Assembly: GCA_011316235.1 (NCBI GenBank)
Contig: QQBE01000022.1
Span: 186,001 to 250,000, forward strand
Direction of reading: 5' to 3'
DNA length: 64,000 nt
Source: Mycothermus thermophilus
Lineage: Eukaryota; Ascomycota; Sordariomycetes; Sordariales; Chaetomiaceae
Shown: one piece after another, positions 10,764 to 21,122 of the stretch
Layout of the letters: each line of letters starts with the position of its first letter
Position numbering within the stretch: the first letter of the stretch is position 1
Made by a program: the position numbers and the translations under genes
The notes under the pieces: generated by a model
What the model saw: the letters and a program-made list of their open reading frames with translations, nothing else
What the model was told of the DNA's origin: nothing
The model's database searches: none

Positions 10764-12783
10764 TTAGTCTTCGCTGCTGTTGTCCTTCGTCCTTACTCCG
10801 CTAACCACCCCTTCACCCTCAGTGAGAGTCTTGCGTAGCGCTGCTATCACTTCTTTCAGTTGCTCTACCTCCTCGCGCAGTTTCCGCACCTCTTCAACGG
10901 TGGAATCCTCGTCGAGCTTGCTCTTTGCTTCATCGCACTTCTTCTTCCAGCCATCGGCCTCAAAGTCCACCTGTCCAGCCAGTTGTTCCCACTCCTCGAC
11001 TGTATCGTCATCCTCCTCACCACGAGCGCGGTTCCACCGGATCTCCCGGGCCCAGCGCGTCTCAAAGTAAGCCGAGACAAGCAGCAGCGGAGAGTAGACG
11101 ATACCCATGACCACGTCGTTGACGCGTTCGTAAGTGGCCTTGTCCATCCACCACTCGAATCCCAAAAAGAGGATGAAGATCTCGATGAGGTTGAAGGGCG
11201 GGATGAAGACATTCTCGTCCGGGGCGCGGACAAACGTCATGGTCTTTTGGGCAAAGATGGCTAGGTACTCGTCGTTTGCGTTCTCGTAAATATCCGTATA
11301 GGCCGAGTTGTACAGGGCGATGAGGATGTTGAGGAGGATGACCATGACAACAAAGGTGAAGCAATAGTACAGAATCAAACCGAAGGGGGGTTGGAAGCGC
11401 TCGAAGCCGTCGAAGTCGGGAGAACCCAGAACGACGTTAGCCATGGATTGGATGATGAAAAAAATGTCTTCCATGGTGCGATCTTCGGCATAGTCCAGCC
11501 CGACGAAGGCCTGTAGGAAACCCAGGATGATGACGATGAGGAGAGCGAAAAATATGATGGACTCCTTCATCATGACCTTCAGCACGACGAGCATGGCGCC
11601 AAAAAAGCGGTAGGCGTCGAGGTACAGCAGCAGACGGCCCCAGAACATGGGGGCGCTGACGGCGAGGAAGCTGTAGCTCAGGGTGTTGTAGTGGTGGCGT
11701 AGGCCGTCGGGATCACCAACAGGGTGGCCCAGGGAAATGCAACGCAGAACGAAGCTGGTGACGAGCATACTGTAAAGGATGGAGTTGAACGCGGTCCAAA
11801 AGTGCAGGATGTTGTAGCCGGCCTTCCACAGCTTTATCAGCTCGTCGCAGATGAACCCTAGCGTGAAGAGATACAGCAGACACTCGACAAGATCGAAGCC
11901 TGAATCATCGCTGTTGACGGAGTTCATGGCGACGGTATAAAGGCCGAGGTAGATAAACGACACCAACATCTGGACGGCGTTCTGGTACATGGGAGCGCGC
12001 ATGCGGTTTGGATCGAGGTGAGCGACATAGGACGTGTTGGCCTTATCCTTGTAGTCAACAAAGGTGGACGGGTCGTCCTCATCCTGGACCAGCCAGCCCC
12101 TCCAGAGGTAGTTGATGCACTTCTGATAGCCCGACGAGCCAATAACTCTCAGCGCATGGAGATCGACGGCCTTTTCGATAACATTGCATGGGTGGGTGGG
12201 CTTGCCGTTGACGAGGATGGAGTAGCGCTTGAGGAGAACATCATGCAACAGGTAGTCGATGTCCTCCTCGGACTCGATGAGCTTCTTGGCGATGACCTCG
12301 CAGGCGACGGCGCGAAGGTTGTGCAGGTCGGCGTCCCACAGCTCGATTTGGGCCTGATGATGCCACCACCGCTTGTTGACTAGGAGGCAGAAGACGACGC
12401 AGGCACCGTGCTCATGGCCGCCGGCCTCCCTCGCAGCCTGGATCACCTTGGCCGTGATGACGCGGCTGTGTGGTGAGGTGATCTGGGTTTCCTTGAGCTC
12501 GCAAGGAACACATTCGGCGACCAAGTGGCGGATGCGGAGGGCTACCTCGGTGACAATTTGCGCCGGGATGGCCGACGGGATATTGGCATCATCATCTCGG
12601 TAGCTGGGGAGGACTTGTGGTTGTTGGTGATTAGAAAGGACGGTTGCTTCTAGACAGGCAAGGCAGCAGGTTGCCAGGTCACTTACGGCCTCTCCTCGAC
12701 TCGTCCCACCAATGGCCCGAGTCGTCGTGGTGGCCTCGGCTGGCATGCCTGTCCCAACCGAGCAAGCTCCATAGACTTGACAT
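10764..12783 (-). CDS. YVC1: TRP-like vacuolar cation channel (Yvc1/TRPY family)
   Basis: This is a 648-residue channel expected in the vacuolar membrane, where the family releases stored Ca2+ in response to stretch and cytosolic Ca2+. There are two exons, 12687-12783 and 10764-12613, with a 73-nt GT-AG intron. The spliced N-terminus reads MSSLWSLLGWDRHAS, typical of the family and missed if the long open frame is used unspliced. Hydrophobic segments lie near residues 244-262, 274-292, 303-322, 343-362, 382-402 and 444-466, with a pore-type stretch (SMANVVLGSPDFDGF) before the last helix. The cytoplasmic tail has an acidic patch (GEEDDDTVEEWE, about 564-575), comparable to the Ca2+-sensing acidic cluster of yeast Yvc1. 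A predicted coiled coil (about 600-630) follows. The vacuolar location and regulation are inferred from the family. Confidence 0.92.
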
Positions 12784-13215
12784 GTCAATCAATTCCCTTC
12801 CTCAAAAGTGCTCCTGACTATGACTTCCAGGCGGATGCAGGCGGCAGAGTGGAGAGGCGTGCAATAGCGTCGTCAAGCGCGGACAAGCAACAAGACAATA
12901 AGTGTTGTACGTACTTCGCCGCCGTGAATTATGCGGCCACGAGGTCTCGACGACAATGGAGATGTGCCTCCTGTGAGATATTCCAGAGGAGCGCCAGAAT
13001 TGACGGCCCAGGGCTCAAGGCTCAAGAATGACGTGAATGAAGGAAAGTAGTGAATTGGAGGGGTTGGCACTTTGTCCAAGTATTTGAAGTTGAATGCCGT
13101 CTCCTGTGCCTTTGAGCCATGCAGCAACACCACAATCGATAGTGCTGCACCAACTTCGGGGTCGTCTGTTTGGCGGCAGCCAATAGCAACAGGGCGACTC
13201 AACCAAGGCAAAACA
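12784..13215. other. intergenic: upstream region of the channel gene
   Basis: No gene is seen. This is presumably the channel promoter, ending at the left target-site copy of the inverted-repeat element. Confidence 0.5.
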
Positions 13216-13221
13216 TCAGAT

Positions 13222-13254
13222 TATGGCGGTAATTAGAGCAGACTGTCCGGAAAC
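13222..13254 (+). repeat. left terminal inverted repeat (33 bp)
   Basis: This is the exact reverse complement of 14119-14151. It is preceded by the putative target-site copy TCAGAT at 13216-13221. Confidence 0.93.
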
Positions 13255-13352
13255 GATTTTTGGATTTGAGCAGTCCACTTTTTTCGCCCCACATTTTACA
13301 ACCACCCCAAGTGTCTGCAAGGCACAACCCCTTTTCTTGCATCAGCCAATCC

Positions 13353-13386
13353 ATCAACCCCGTAAGAATCATCAACCCCGTAAGAA
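13353..13386 (+). repeat. 18-bp tandem duplication inside the element
   Basis: The unit ATCAACCCCGTAAGAA occurs at 13353-13368 and 13371-13386 with a period of 18. It lies in the left arm of the inverted-repeat element. Confidence 0.85.
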
Positions 13387-13626
13387 ACATCGTAGCTCTA
13401 TTCTCTACGAAGTTAACAACTACAGGCTTTACAGACCTCTCCGGCTTTTACAAAGCTCCTTACTTTCAGGATAAAATTTTAACTACTAAAAATATCTAAT
13501 AGTCTAGATAGTAGAAATATTTTTCCCCTAATTTGCCCTTCCCAGGGTGTAGCGGTCTATCTCAGCGGTCCAAGTCTCAAAAGTATAAGCTGAGAAACTC
13601 GGCGCAGACCTCAGCACTCTAATTAC

Positions 13627-13740
13627 TAGGGTTAGGGTTACAACCAGAACCCAGGGTTAGGGGTATCGTACACATCCAGGGTTAGGGGTATCGCATACAT
13701 CCAGGGTTAGGGGTATCGCACACTTCCAGGGTTAGGGTTT
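13627..13740 (+). repeat. telomere-like tandem array, 25-bp period
   Basis: A 25-bp unit starting CCAGGGTTAGGGGTATCG repeats at 13651, 13676, 13701 and, diverging, 13726. It is preceded by GGGTTAGGGTTA at 13630-13641. Each unit contains one or two TTAGGG-type hexamers, the telomere repeat of filamentous ascomycetes, separated by constant spacer. This makes it telomere-related satellite rather than a plain internal telomere. Confidence 0.85.
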
Positions 13741-13777
13741 AGGCAATACTAGGTTATAGCTTTACTAAAATATAGCC

Positions 13778-13913
13778 CCACCTTCTCCGGATACCAGGGT
13801 TAGGGTTATGACAGGGTTAGGGTTTAGGCGATACGTATCTGACAGGTTATAGGCTCCACCTTTTCCGGATGCCAGGGTTAGGGTTATAACAGGGTTAGGG
13901 TTGTATGCATCTA
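13778..13913 (+). repeat. telomere-like tandem array, 78-bp period
   Basis: Two copies of a block start with CCACCTTCTCCGG (13778) and CCACCTTTTCCGG (13856), 78 bp apart. Each continues into CAGGGTTAGGGTTA and CAGGGTTAGGGTT stretches. A more decayed relative of the unit's tail precedes the first copy (about 13726-13777). Both arrays lie wholly within the inverted-repeat element. Confidence 0.8.
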
Positions 13914-14118
13914 TATGTTGCCCATCCTGCCATAAGACGGTGAGCATGAAAATGATGCATGAAAGCGGTGTATACAGCGTACGGATGGTGTGGATTTATT
14001 GATAAGACGTTGATAAGCATTCCTGGGAATGATTGGTGGATTGTGGGAAGTCCCCACAAAAAGTGAAAAAGTGGGACCAAATGACCCACAAAAACCGAAA
14101 AAGTGGGTCACAAAAAGA

Positions 14119-14151
14119 GTTTCCGGACAGTCTGCTCTAATTACCGCCATA
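14119..14151 (-). repeat. right terminal inverted repeat (33 bp)
   Basis: This is the exact reverse complement of 13222-13254. It is followed by the second TCAGAT copy at 14152-14157. Confidence 0.93.
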
Positions 14152-14157
14152 TCAGAT

Positions 14158-14903
14158 GACGTCGTGGAGGTGGGGGCGAAGCGCCGCGGTGGGAGCAGAG
14201 CAGAGCTCTTGAACTTGGACCCGGCCAGAACGCGGGAGAAGCGGGGCTGAGGCAACCTCACGGGACCGCTGCGTTTACGGTGCAGAAGACGGAGTCGTAG
14301 TCCGTCCGTACCCACAACTGTATTTCACAGGACCATGCTTATCCGCTACCAAGTCCATCCAAGCTGTGGTGTTGTTAGTAAGGTAGTTTAACGCGAGCAT
14401 CTTAGTTAGGGGCCGCGACATTCGGCTTGGGGACAAACGAGCAAAAAAAATAACGGACGTGTATAGCATGACGGGACAAGAGAATCATTGCCATTTCTAC
14501 AATCTGGATGGCCAAGTTTGTGTCACGTTACCCCGCTTCCAGCCTCACGCCCGACTTCATACCCTCATTTCCATGCCAACATGTAAAGTACATACAGACG
14601 AACACTCTGGGGAATGGATTACCGAGGGCGGAAGACAGCTAGGCGAGCCATGCCTGATAATAAACCGAAGCATACATTCATGATTAAGACAAATCAGGTA
14701 CGGAGTAGCAAAGGTTTGCCGAGGCAGACCAATCGCACATACACTAAAACAAAGCCCCCTGAGAGAGGAGAGGAGTCAGAGAAGGAGAGAGACAGAAGTG
14801 AAGAAAAAGAAGCGTGAAGAGTGGTCAGAAAGAGGTGGAAAATAAGCACTTTCCCCGCCTCTTTGCATACAACTCGACCAAACCCAAATCAGTCCGATTC
14901 CCC
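14158..14903. other. intergenic between element and AAA ATPase gene
   Basis: This holds the 3' flank of the AAA gene. A copy of the dispersed 9-mer (TACGGAGTA) lies at 14699-14707. A purine-rich stretch (about 14755-14840) adjoins the AAA stop codon. No gene was found. Confidence 0.5.
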
Positions 14904-17900
14904 TTAGAAGTAACTGCGCATGGCATCCTGGTAGCCAGTGCCACCCTTGAGGTCGCGCTCAAAGTTGGTCTGCACCTCGAGCACCTGCCGGATGTGGCTC
15001 ATGGCCAACGGCTCGCCCTTGTTCACCGCCAGGGCTTGTGCCGTGCGCACCGTGTTCTTGATTTGCCTGCCATTGAGGTCATGTCGGGCCAGCGCCGTGT
15101 AGTCCTCCTCTGTGAACGGCATGAGGCTGACCTTCTCGAGCACCCGCACCCTCTCAATGAAGATCTTGAAGATGGCCTTGCGAGCCCGGTGGTCCAGGTT
15201 GTCGTACCGAAGCGCAATGTGGATACGTGACTGGAATGCGTCGTCAAATGTCTACAGTCCTCACATTAGCTTCTGTTGTCCCCGTTGCCCATCTATATCA
15301 CTGATTGATTCGCCTCACCTCAACACGGTTCGTTGTCAGGAACAAAATGCCCTGGAAGTACTCGAGTTGCCGCAGGAAGATGCTGACCAGCGCATTGCGG
15401 TGGAGGTCATGCATATTGCGCTTCTCCAGGAACACGTCTGCCTCATCGAGGAGGAGGATGGCACCCCACGCGTGGCAGATGTCCAAGATCTTCTGAAGTT
15501 CGCTCTCAAGGAATCGGGAGTCGGTGCCGAGCTCGCCCGCCGATGCCATGTAGAGCGGACACTTGAGAAGCTCCGAAATGCCCTCGGCAGTAAGGGTCTT
15601 GCCAGTACCCGGGGGTCCATGAAGCACGGCTGTCGTCATCAGTCAGCATCAGCGCCGTATGGTCTCTGTGGATCATGACACGGTGAGCAACCTACCGACG
15701 AGGCCCTTGCCCTTGCCCTGGATGACGTCGTCGATGCTCTCCGCCGGGTGATACTTGTGGGACTCCACGAGAGCCTGGATATCACACGAGCTGTTAGTTT
15801 ATGTGACCCTTTGCACGCCGACTAGAATAAGCCTGTACGTACCCTGACAATATCCTTGGTCTTGGGCTCGAGCACCAGCGACTCGTAGGCCGTTTCGTTC
15901 CACTGGATGTCTTTGATGCCTGACACGGTAAACTCCAGCCAGAGTTTCTCAGCGAACGCAAACCCGAGCACCACGGGCGACGCGATCAGGTACTCCTCGT
16001 CTGTGAACTCGGGGACCTGTTTCGCCTTGCCCTCTCCCTCTTCCGACGCTGGCGTAGCTGTCGACCCATCGTCAGTGTTTCCACCGCCCTTGGCTTCCAC
16101 CTTATCAAGTGTCTTCTTCTGCCTGCTCTCCTCCTCCAGCTGCTCGTCGGCCTCGTCCTTTGGCACGCGCACGACCTGTGTCTCCCCCTTTGCGTTCTTG
16201 ATGATCTTGGTGATAAACTTGATCGTCTCCTCGGCCTCGTTCCGACCGGAGTTCTCGTCCGAGTCGTTGCCGCACCCACACTCATCATCACTGCTGTCTG
16301 ACTCGTCGTTACCCGAGATCTCGTCTTGGTCCTTGGGCCGCACCAGCGAGATGGGGTAGTTGGGATTGATGCGGCGGTGAGTGCTGGGGTCGACCATGAC
16401 ACGGCCGTTGATGTTGACCTTGATGACGGCCCGCTTCTTCTTGTAGTAGGCCATGCCTTGGTGGCTCTTGTAGTGCACTCCTCCCAGCGCCACAAACTTC
16501 TTGCCGCGTTCGATGAGCTGCTTGCGGAGTTGTGCCTCGTCCTTGTGGTACTTGAGCGGGTAGCAGGGAAGGCTGGTGATCTTGCGGGCTCCCCGGAACT
16601 CGCCCACCTCCTCCGACATACTGCCGTACCCAAATTGCTTGCCGTCGTACTCAAAGTACTTGCCTTCGATGTAGTAATAAGAGCCACGGAGGAAGCTCTG
16701 GTGCTTCTCCGCCATTTCTACCTTGAACACTCGCGGCTCGTCGTGCGATCCGTAGGTCGTCGTATAAGCCAAAGTACTGGGCTTCCAGAGTGCCCAAAGC
16801 AGATCAAACGTGATGAGGCCGTTTTCCAGCATCGGATAGAGGCTGTGCGCACACAAGGTTAGCAAGATCCGACATCTTGGACCGGGGTGGGAATGGTTGG
16901 CGTGTACCTGTTCTTGGTTTCCGCATAATCCGTGTCAATATACCTGATCAACACCTTGAGGTGCTGACGCTTGGACTTGAGACGTTTCTTCTCCTTTTTG
17001 CGCTCACGTTTGCTGCCTTTGACATCCTTGGCCTTCTTCTTCAATTCCTTGAGGTGAGCCCGCAGATCCTCGAGATAGAGGAACAGCATGTTGGGATCAA
17101 GTTTCGGAGTGTCGTCGACGAGGCTGATGCCCTTGACGTCTCCGATGACCTCCTGCAAACACTCCCGGAGCAGCTTGCTCTTGATGTCGACGATTGTGGT
17201 CTTGTACTTGCCCTCCCAGTCGAAGGTGCGGCGCACGTGGAAGAGGAATTCATCGTATTGGGCGTCTACCGTTCGCTCCGCCGTGTCCTGGAGCTTGTAG
17301 TTGTGGATGGAATCGTCCCAAACCTGGTCAACACGCTTGAAATCGAGCTTGGTCGCCCTCTGAGGCTTCTTCCTGTCCTTTCTCGGGTCCCCTCCCAGAA
17401 GGCCCTGATCGATGCCACCAGGATTGGAATTGCCTCGGCCACCAGTCGACAGTCCCGGGCGGCGAGAACGGTGGGCGCTACGTCGCAACCCGGCCTCGTA
17501 AATTGACTGAGCCGCAAAATTGCTGAGGTTACCCAGACTGTTGAGACTGCCAAGGTTTCCAAGGCTATTGAGGCTGGGCGGGGGAACAAGAGAGCCGTTG
17601 CCCTGTTGTTGTTGTTGCTGCTGCTGCTGCTGGCCCGGTTGCTGTTGCTGGAGCTGAGCGGCGACGAGCTGGAGTTGCTTAGTCAAACTGATAACGGCTG
17701 ACCTCAGGTCGGTGTCGTCTTTGTTCTCAGACTTGTCCTCGTTCTCCGAGTCTGAAGAGTCGGAATCCGACTCAGAAGATGACGAGGAAGAATCATCACC
17801 CTTGGACGCCTTGTTGGGTTTCTTGGTGCGAGTTTTCTTTTTGACCTCTTCGGGCTGAGGCTGCTTCTTCACGACTCGCTTCTTCTTGGACTTTTCTGCT

Positions 17901-18223
17901 TCAGACTCTGAGTCGTCATCCGAGGATGATGAAGACAAGGACGAGGACGAGTCGCTTGCACTGCTGTCGGAATCGGAATCTGATGAGGAGTCTGAGGAAG
18001 ACGAAGCCTTCTTGCTTTTCTTCCCAGACTTGCGCTTGGTGTGCTTCTTGGAGCACTTCTCCCTCACCGGCTTCTTGGTGCTTTCAGGCCTGGCATCAAT
18101 CTTGGTTTCGCCCTCAAGAGGGCTGGCACCGTTCTCGACGGGTGGCTTGGGGTCGTCGCCCTTCACCGGGGCTGGAGGATTTGCCTCGCGCACGTCGACT
18201 GAGGTCTTGTCCGTCGACTCCAT
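14904..18223 (-). CDS. AAA+ ATPase with DUF7025-type N-terminal region
   Basis: This is a 1017-residue ATPase of a family expanded in filamentous fungi; its cellular substrate is unknown. Five exons read in phase: 16908-18223, 15843-16842, 15696-15774, 15319-15629 and 14904-15251, with introns of 65-68 nt. Residues 1-200 are Lys/Ser/Asp/Glu-rich low complexity. A glutamine-rich stretch follows (plus-strand 17605-17660). The middle holds the conserved DUF7025 region (LENGLITFDLLWALWKP, YDGKQFGYG, SLVRP). The single AAA module has Walker A GPPGTGKT at 803-810, Walker B ILLLDEADVF at about 856-865, and a sensor-1-type LTTNRVE. The exon 5 end (HDLNGRQIKNTVRTA) is the C-terminal lid. The start at 18223 (MESTDK) is chosen over an in-frame ATG at 18289. 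Confidence 0.9.
17600..17660 (-). repeat. CAG/CAA (polyglutamine) microsatellite in the AAA gene
   Basis: Mixed CAG/CAA codons give runs of four and ten glutamines separated by Pro-Gly. The codon mixture makes it less slippage-prone than a pure repeat, but it is a likely site of length polymorphism. Confidence 0.8.
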
Positions 18224-21122
18224 GTTGAAAGAAGGCGTTGATGACCAGTTGATGGGGGAGCGGGCAATTGCTGCGATGCGATGTGCCAAACCCTTCCCGG
18301 AGCAGACTGGAATGGGCCGAGAAGAAGAGGATTCTCGAGATTGAGGGTGTGAAAAACAGTGAGAAGGTAGGTGGTAGGTCCAAGGCAGGTAAGAATTTAG
18401 GTTTGGGGGCTGTTTAAGCTGCAGCCACGCAGAGATGCTGTGCGACTGGCACGTAGCGACGTGGCCGGCCAGCTAAGGCTCGGGTTGCCTGTATGTTGTG
18501 CAGTAGTCACCGGATGGTGGAGATGACTAGTGAACACAGAGCTGGCGAGCTTGGCTGTCAAGGTGCTGCAAGGCGCTCGATGATCGGCCGAGTATGGAAA
18601 GGCTTGACGTGGGATGTGATGTTGCTGGCCACTGGGGAGGATGAAAGATGAGAAATGCCGACGGTGATGTAAGTCGACCGACCGGTTTTGTGATTGCGCT
18701 GGGGTTTCTGGGGTCGGGTCAGTTCCTAGTCGCGCTTGGAGTTATCTTTGGAGGGTGGGATGAAAATTCTGGATGAGAGGAAGAAGTGCCAGGCAGAGAC
18801 GCAGGAGCGGGGAATGAGAAGCATCTCAGGCCGGCTGGCGGGAGGTGATGTGAGCGTGGATGGGTGCAGCCTCGGAGAGAAGGCGAGGTGGATGAGAAGG
18901 GAAACGGGACTGCATACATACGGGGGAGGTTACCTGTCGCGGTGCTACACGGGACCCGAGTTTTTTGTCGGCCTGTCGATGCGACTCCGTGACGGTCGAA
19001 GAGGGAGAAAGGGTAACGCAAACCGTAAAGATGCACACGAGTCGGTGAGACAGTTTGGAGGGTGTGTGCTGAACCCAAGCAGAGCGCCAAGCAACCAGGT
19101 GTCGACGCCACTCTGCTCCAAACAGACCCAAACTGTTGGGACTGGACCAGAGCCGGAACCAGAATAGCGCACAAGTGGCTGATCGGATGGATGGCGGTTT
19201 GGCTTGGAGGAGAGATCCGAAGGAAGCCTGTTTGGGGATACGAGAGAAGAAGTAAGAGGATGAAGCTGAAGTCTTTAATGCACTCCACCTTCAGACCGAT
19301 GAATGAGGTGAGTGGATGGATGCCTGTTCAGATATGGAGAAGATGGGATGAAAGGAAGTCAAAGGAGAAAGTGCGACGCCCGCCTCTTATGAACAGAGCC
19401 TCATTCAGCCTCAAAATTCGAAGCAGACGACCAGAGTTGGAGCTGGAGGGGTCGGCAGCCTTGCCTGTTCTCAACGAGGCGGCGAGACGAATACATTTAG
19501 ATGGGCCGACCTGGGAGACAAGGCAACCACTACGACGCAGGAGACTCCTTGGCCGGCTCATACAGGTATCTGTGTCACTGTCACCGTTGCTGTCACGACC
19601 ATTGGTACTGGATTCCGAACATCGACCGGGTCACCCGATTCCGAGCCCAGCAGGTCGGGAAGGGCGAAGTCATAGTGAGATGTAACAGAGCATTCTTTGA
19701 CAGTTAGGCAAGTACCCATGTGACCCTGAAGAACCGGTTCCTGTGTAGGACTCAAGCCCAATGGAGGGTTCAAGTCGACGATGGGTGTTCAAACGGCGAG
19801 GAGGCAACAATGTTATGATATCGCTGGTCAGCCGGACAGCTTCAGATGGGAAGCATCGGGCCTGGACTGATACGACAGGTTGACTCAGGGGGCCGAGACA
19901 TGGACACAAGACAAGTTTGTTTGCATACCGGATGAATCGTCCAAAGAGAGCCTCAGTGGTCTCAGGCAGCGTGCCACCAACGCGGGTAGAGTATCGATGG
20001 CGAAGTTCTGGAAAAGATGTTTAAGTACCAATACAGGCATGTATGTAACTTTGTAGGTACTGTTGGTCTGGCAGATGCCGCACGACCGGGAGCCACGGGA
20101 CCTTTGACGGCGTCGATACTCCCTGCGGAGAAGCTTGTTGAGGCACACCAAGACTGGATGGGAGGGCGCCGGGGTCGGGGTGGTGTGGGCCAAACGGACT
20201 GAGAAGCGAGCACTGGATGGACGTAGGACTTTCGGGGCGCCACGGAACTGCAGATGCATGAGCATTGCAGCCGCGCCGACGTCTTTCCAGTACACGTGGG
20301 AGCCTTGGTATGTATGTACTGTATGTACTCCGTAAGGTATGTCCGTCCCTCCATCCGACTTAATAGTATGCATCCATACCCACCTAATGACCTGCTTCAT
20401 AGGCACGGAGTGATGTCTGGGGGCCTGTGGGCTTCCGTGTCGCTGGCAAGGATGCAAGCATACAACATGGCCGTCATGCGAGTTTCCGGCCGCAACTTGG
20501 GAGTTTCGTGGGGGAAAGTTGTGGGGGAGGACGGCCACGACACGGCCATGATCGGCGTCCCCCATGTCGGGCGGGCAGCGTAGTGCGTTGGCCCAACCAG
20601 ACGGATCAACGCCAGGATGAAGGCGGGCCGGAAAGGAGCAACAAACGCACCATTTGGGTCCGATGTCGTGCTGTGGTAGGTAAGACAGACCTCAAAAATT
20701 TCTGTGGGGTTTGGGGATGGCCCTGTCGAGGTCGCGATGCAATTGTGTAGTGTGAAGTCTTTGAGAGGCTGTTGCGCGATGATACATGAAACGATGTTTC
20801 GCCTTTCTGATCTGAATCGAAAGAGGGAGGGACGACGGGAGGATGGAAACGGAGCACAGAATAGTACCTGAATTACACCACTGCAGAGTCGGGTCTTGGC
20901 TGCTGGATGCTGGATGAGCGTACTCAGTACTCCGTACTGTAAGCACCACGTGACAACGAGAACTAGAGTCCCTACGCTTTCCCATTTCGGGTGTTTTCTG
21001 CTTTTCCAAACACACCTACTGTAAGTACTTCGTGTTTTCTCTGTTTTCTCCAACATATTACGTACCTCCACCACGACATTCCCTAGCATCGCAAGTCCTG
21101 CAGTCTTGCATGTACCGGGCCA
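18224..21122. other. 2.9-kb divergent intergenic region
   Basis: This separates the AAA gene (-) from the methyltransferase gene (+). Long antisense frames (18719-19288, 19885-20565, 20397-21167) have no family features and compete with each other. Two TACTCCGTA motifs occur (20326-20334, 20928-20936). No RNA gene was recognised. Confidence 0.55.

Larger units (their letters stand above)
13222..14151. mobile_element. 930-bp non-autonomous inverted-repeat DNA element carrying telomere-like arrays
   Basis: The two ends are perfect 33-bp inverted repeats (13222-13254 begins TATGGCGGTAATTAGAGC; 14119-14151 is its exact reverse complement). Just inside them is further imperfect T-rich similarity. 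The hexamer TCAGAT sits directly outside both ends (13216-13221 and 14152-14157), as expected of a target-site duplication; removing the element and one copy leaves a plausible empty site. No open frame inside looks like a transposase, so the element is MITE-like and would need a transposase in trans. The interior holds telomere-like tandem repeats, an 18-bp tandem repeat and a short AT-rich patch (about 13470-13530). The superfamily is uncertain: a 6-bp duplication does not point cleanly to Tc1/mariner (TA), hAT (8) or Mutator (9). Confidence 0.85.

Noticed and set aside
13627..13913. Interpretation as a true chromosome end or chromosome-fusion scar
   Set aside because: The TTAGGG-type units are separated by spacers, and the array is enclosed by the inverted repeats and flanking duplication, so capture in an element explains it better.
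19771..19800. GGTTCAAGTC resembling a tRNA B-box (also near 34668)
   Set aside because: The flanking bases do not form a T-arm stem, and no A-box or acceptor stem is found at suitable distance.
19885..20565. 226-codon minus-strand frame
   Set aside because: Random-like composition (many Cys, His, Arg, Pro with no pattern), overlapped by other frames, no splice-compatible neighbour.
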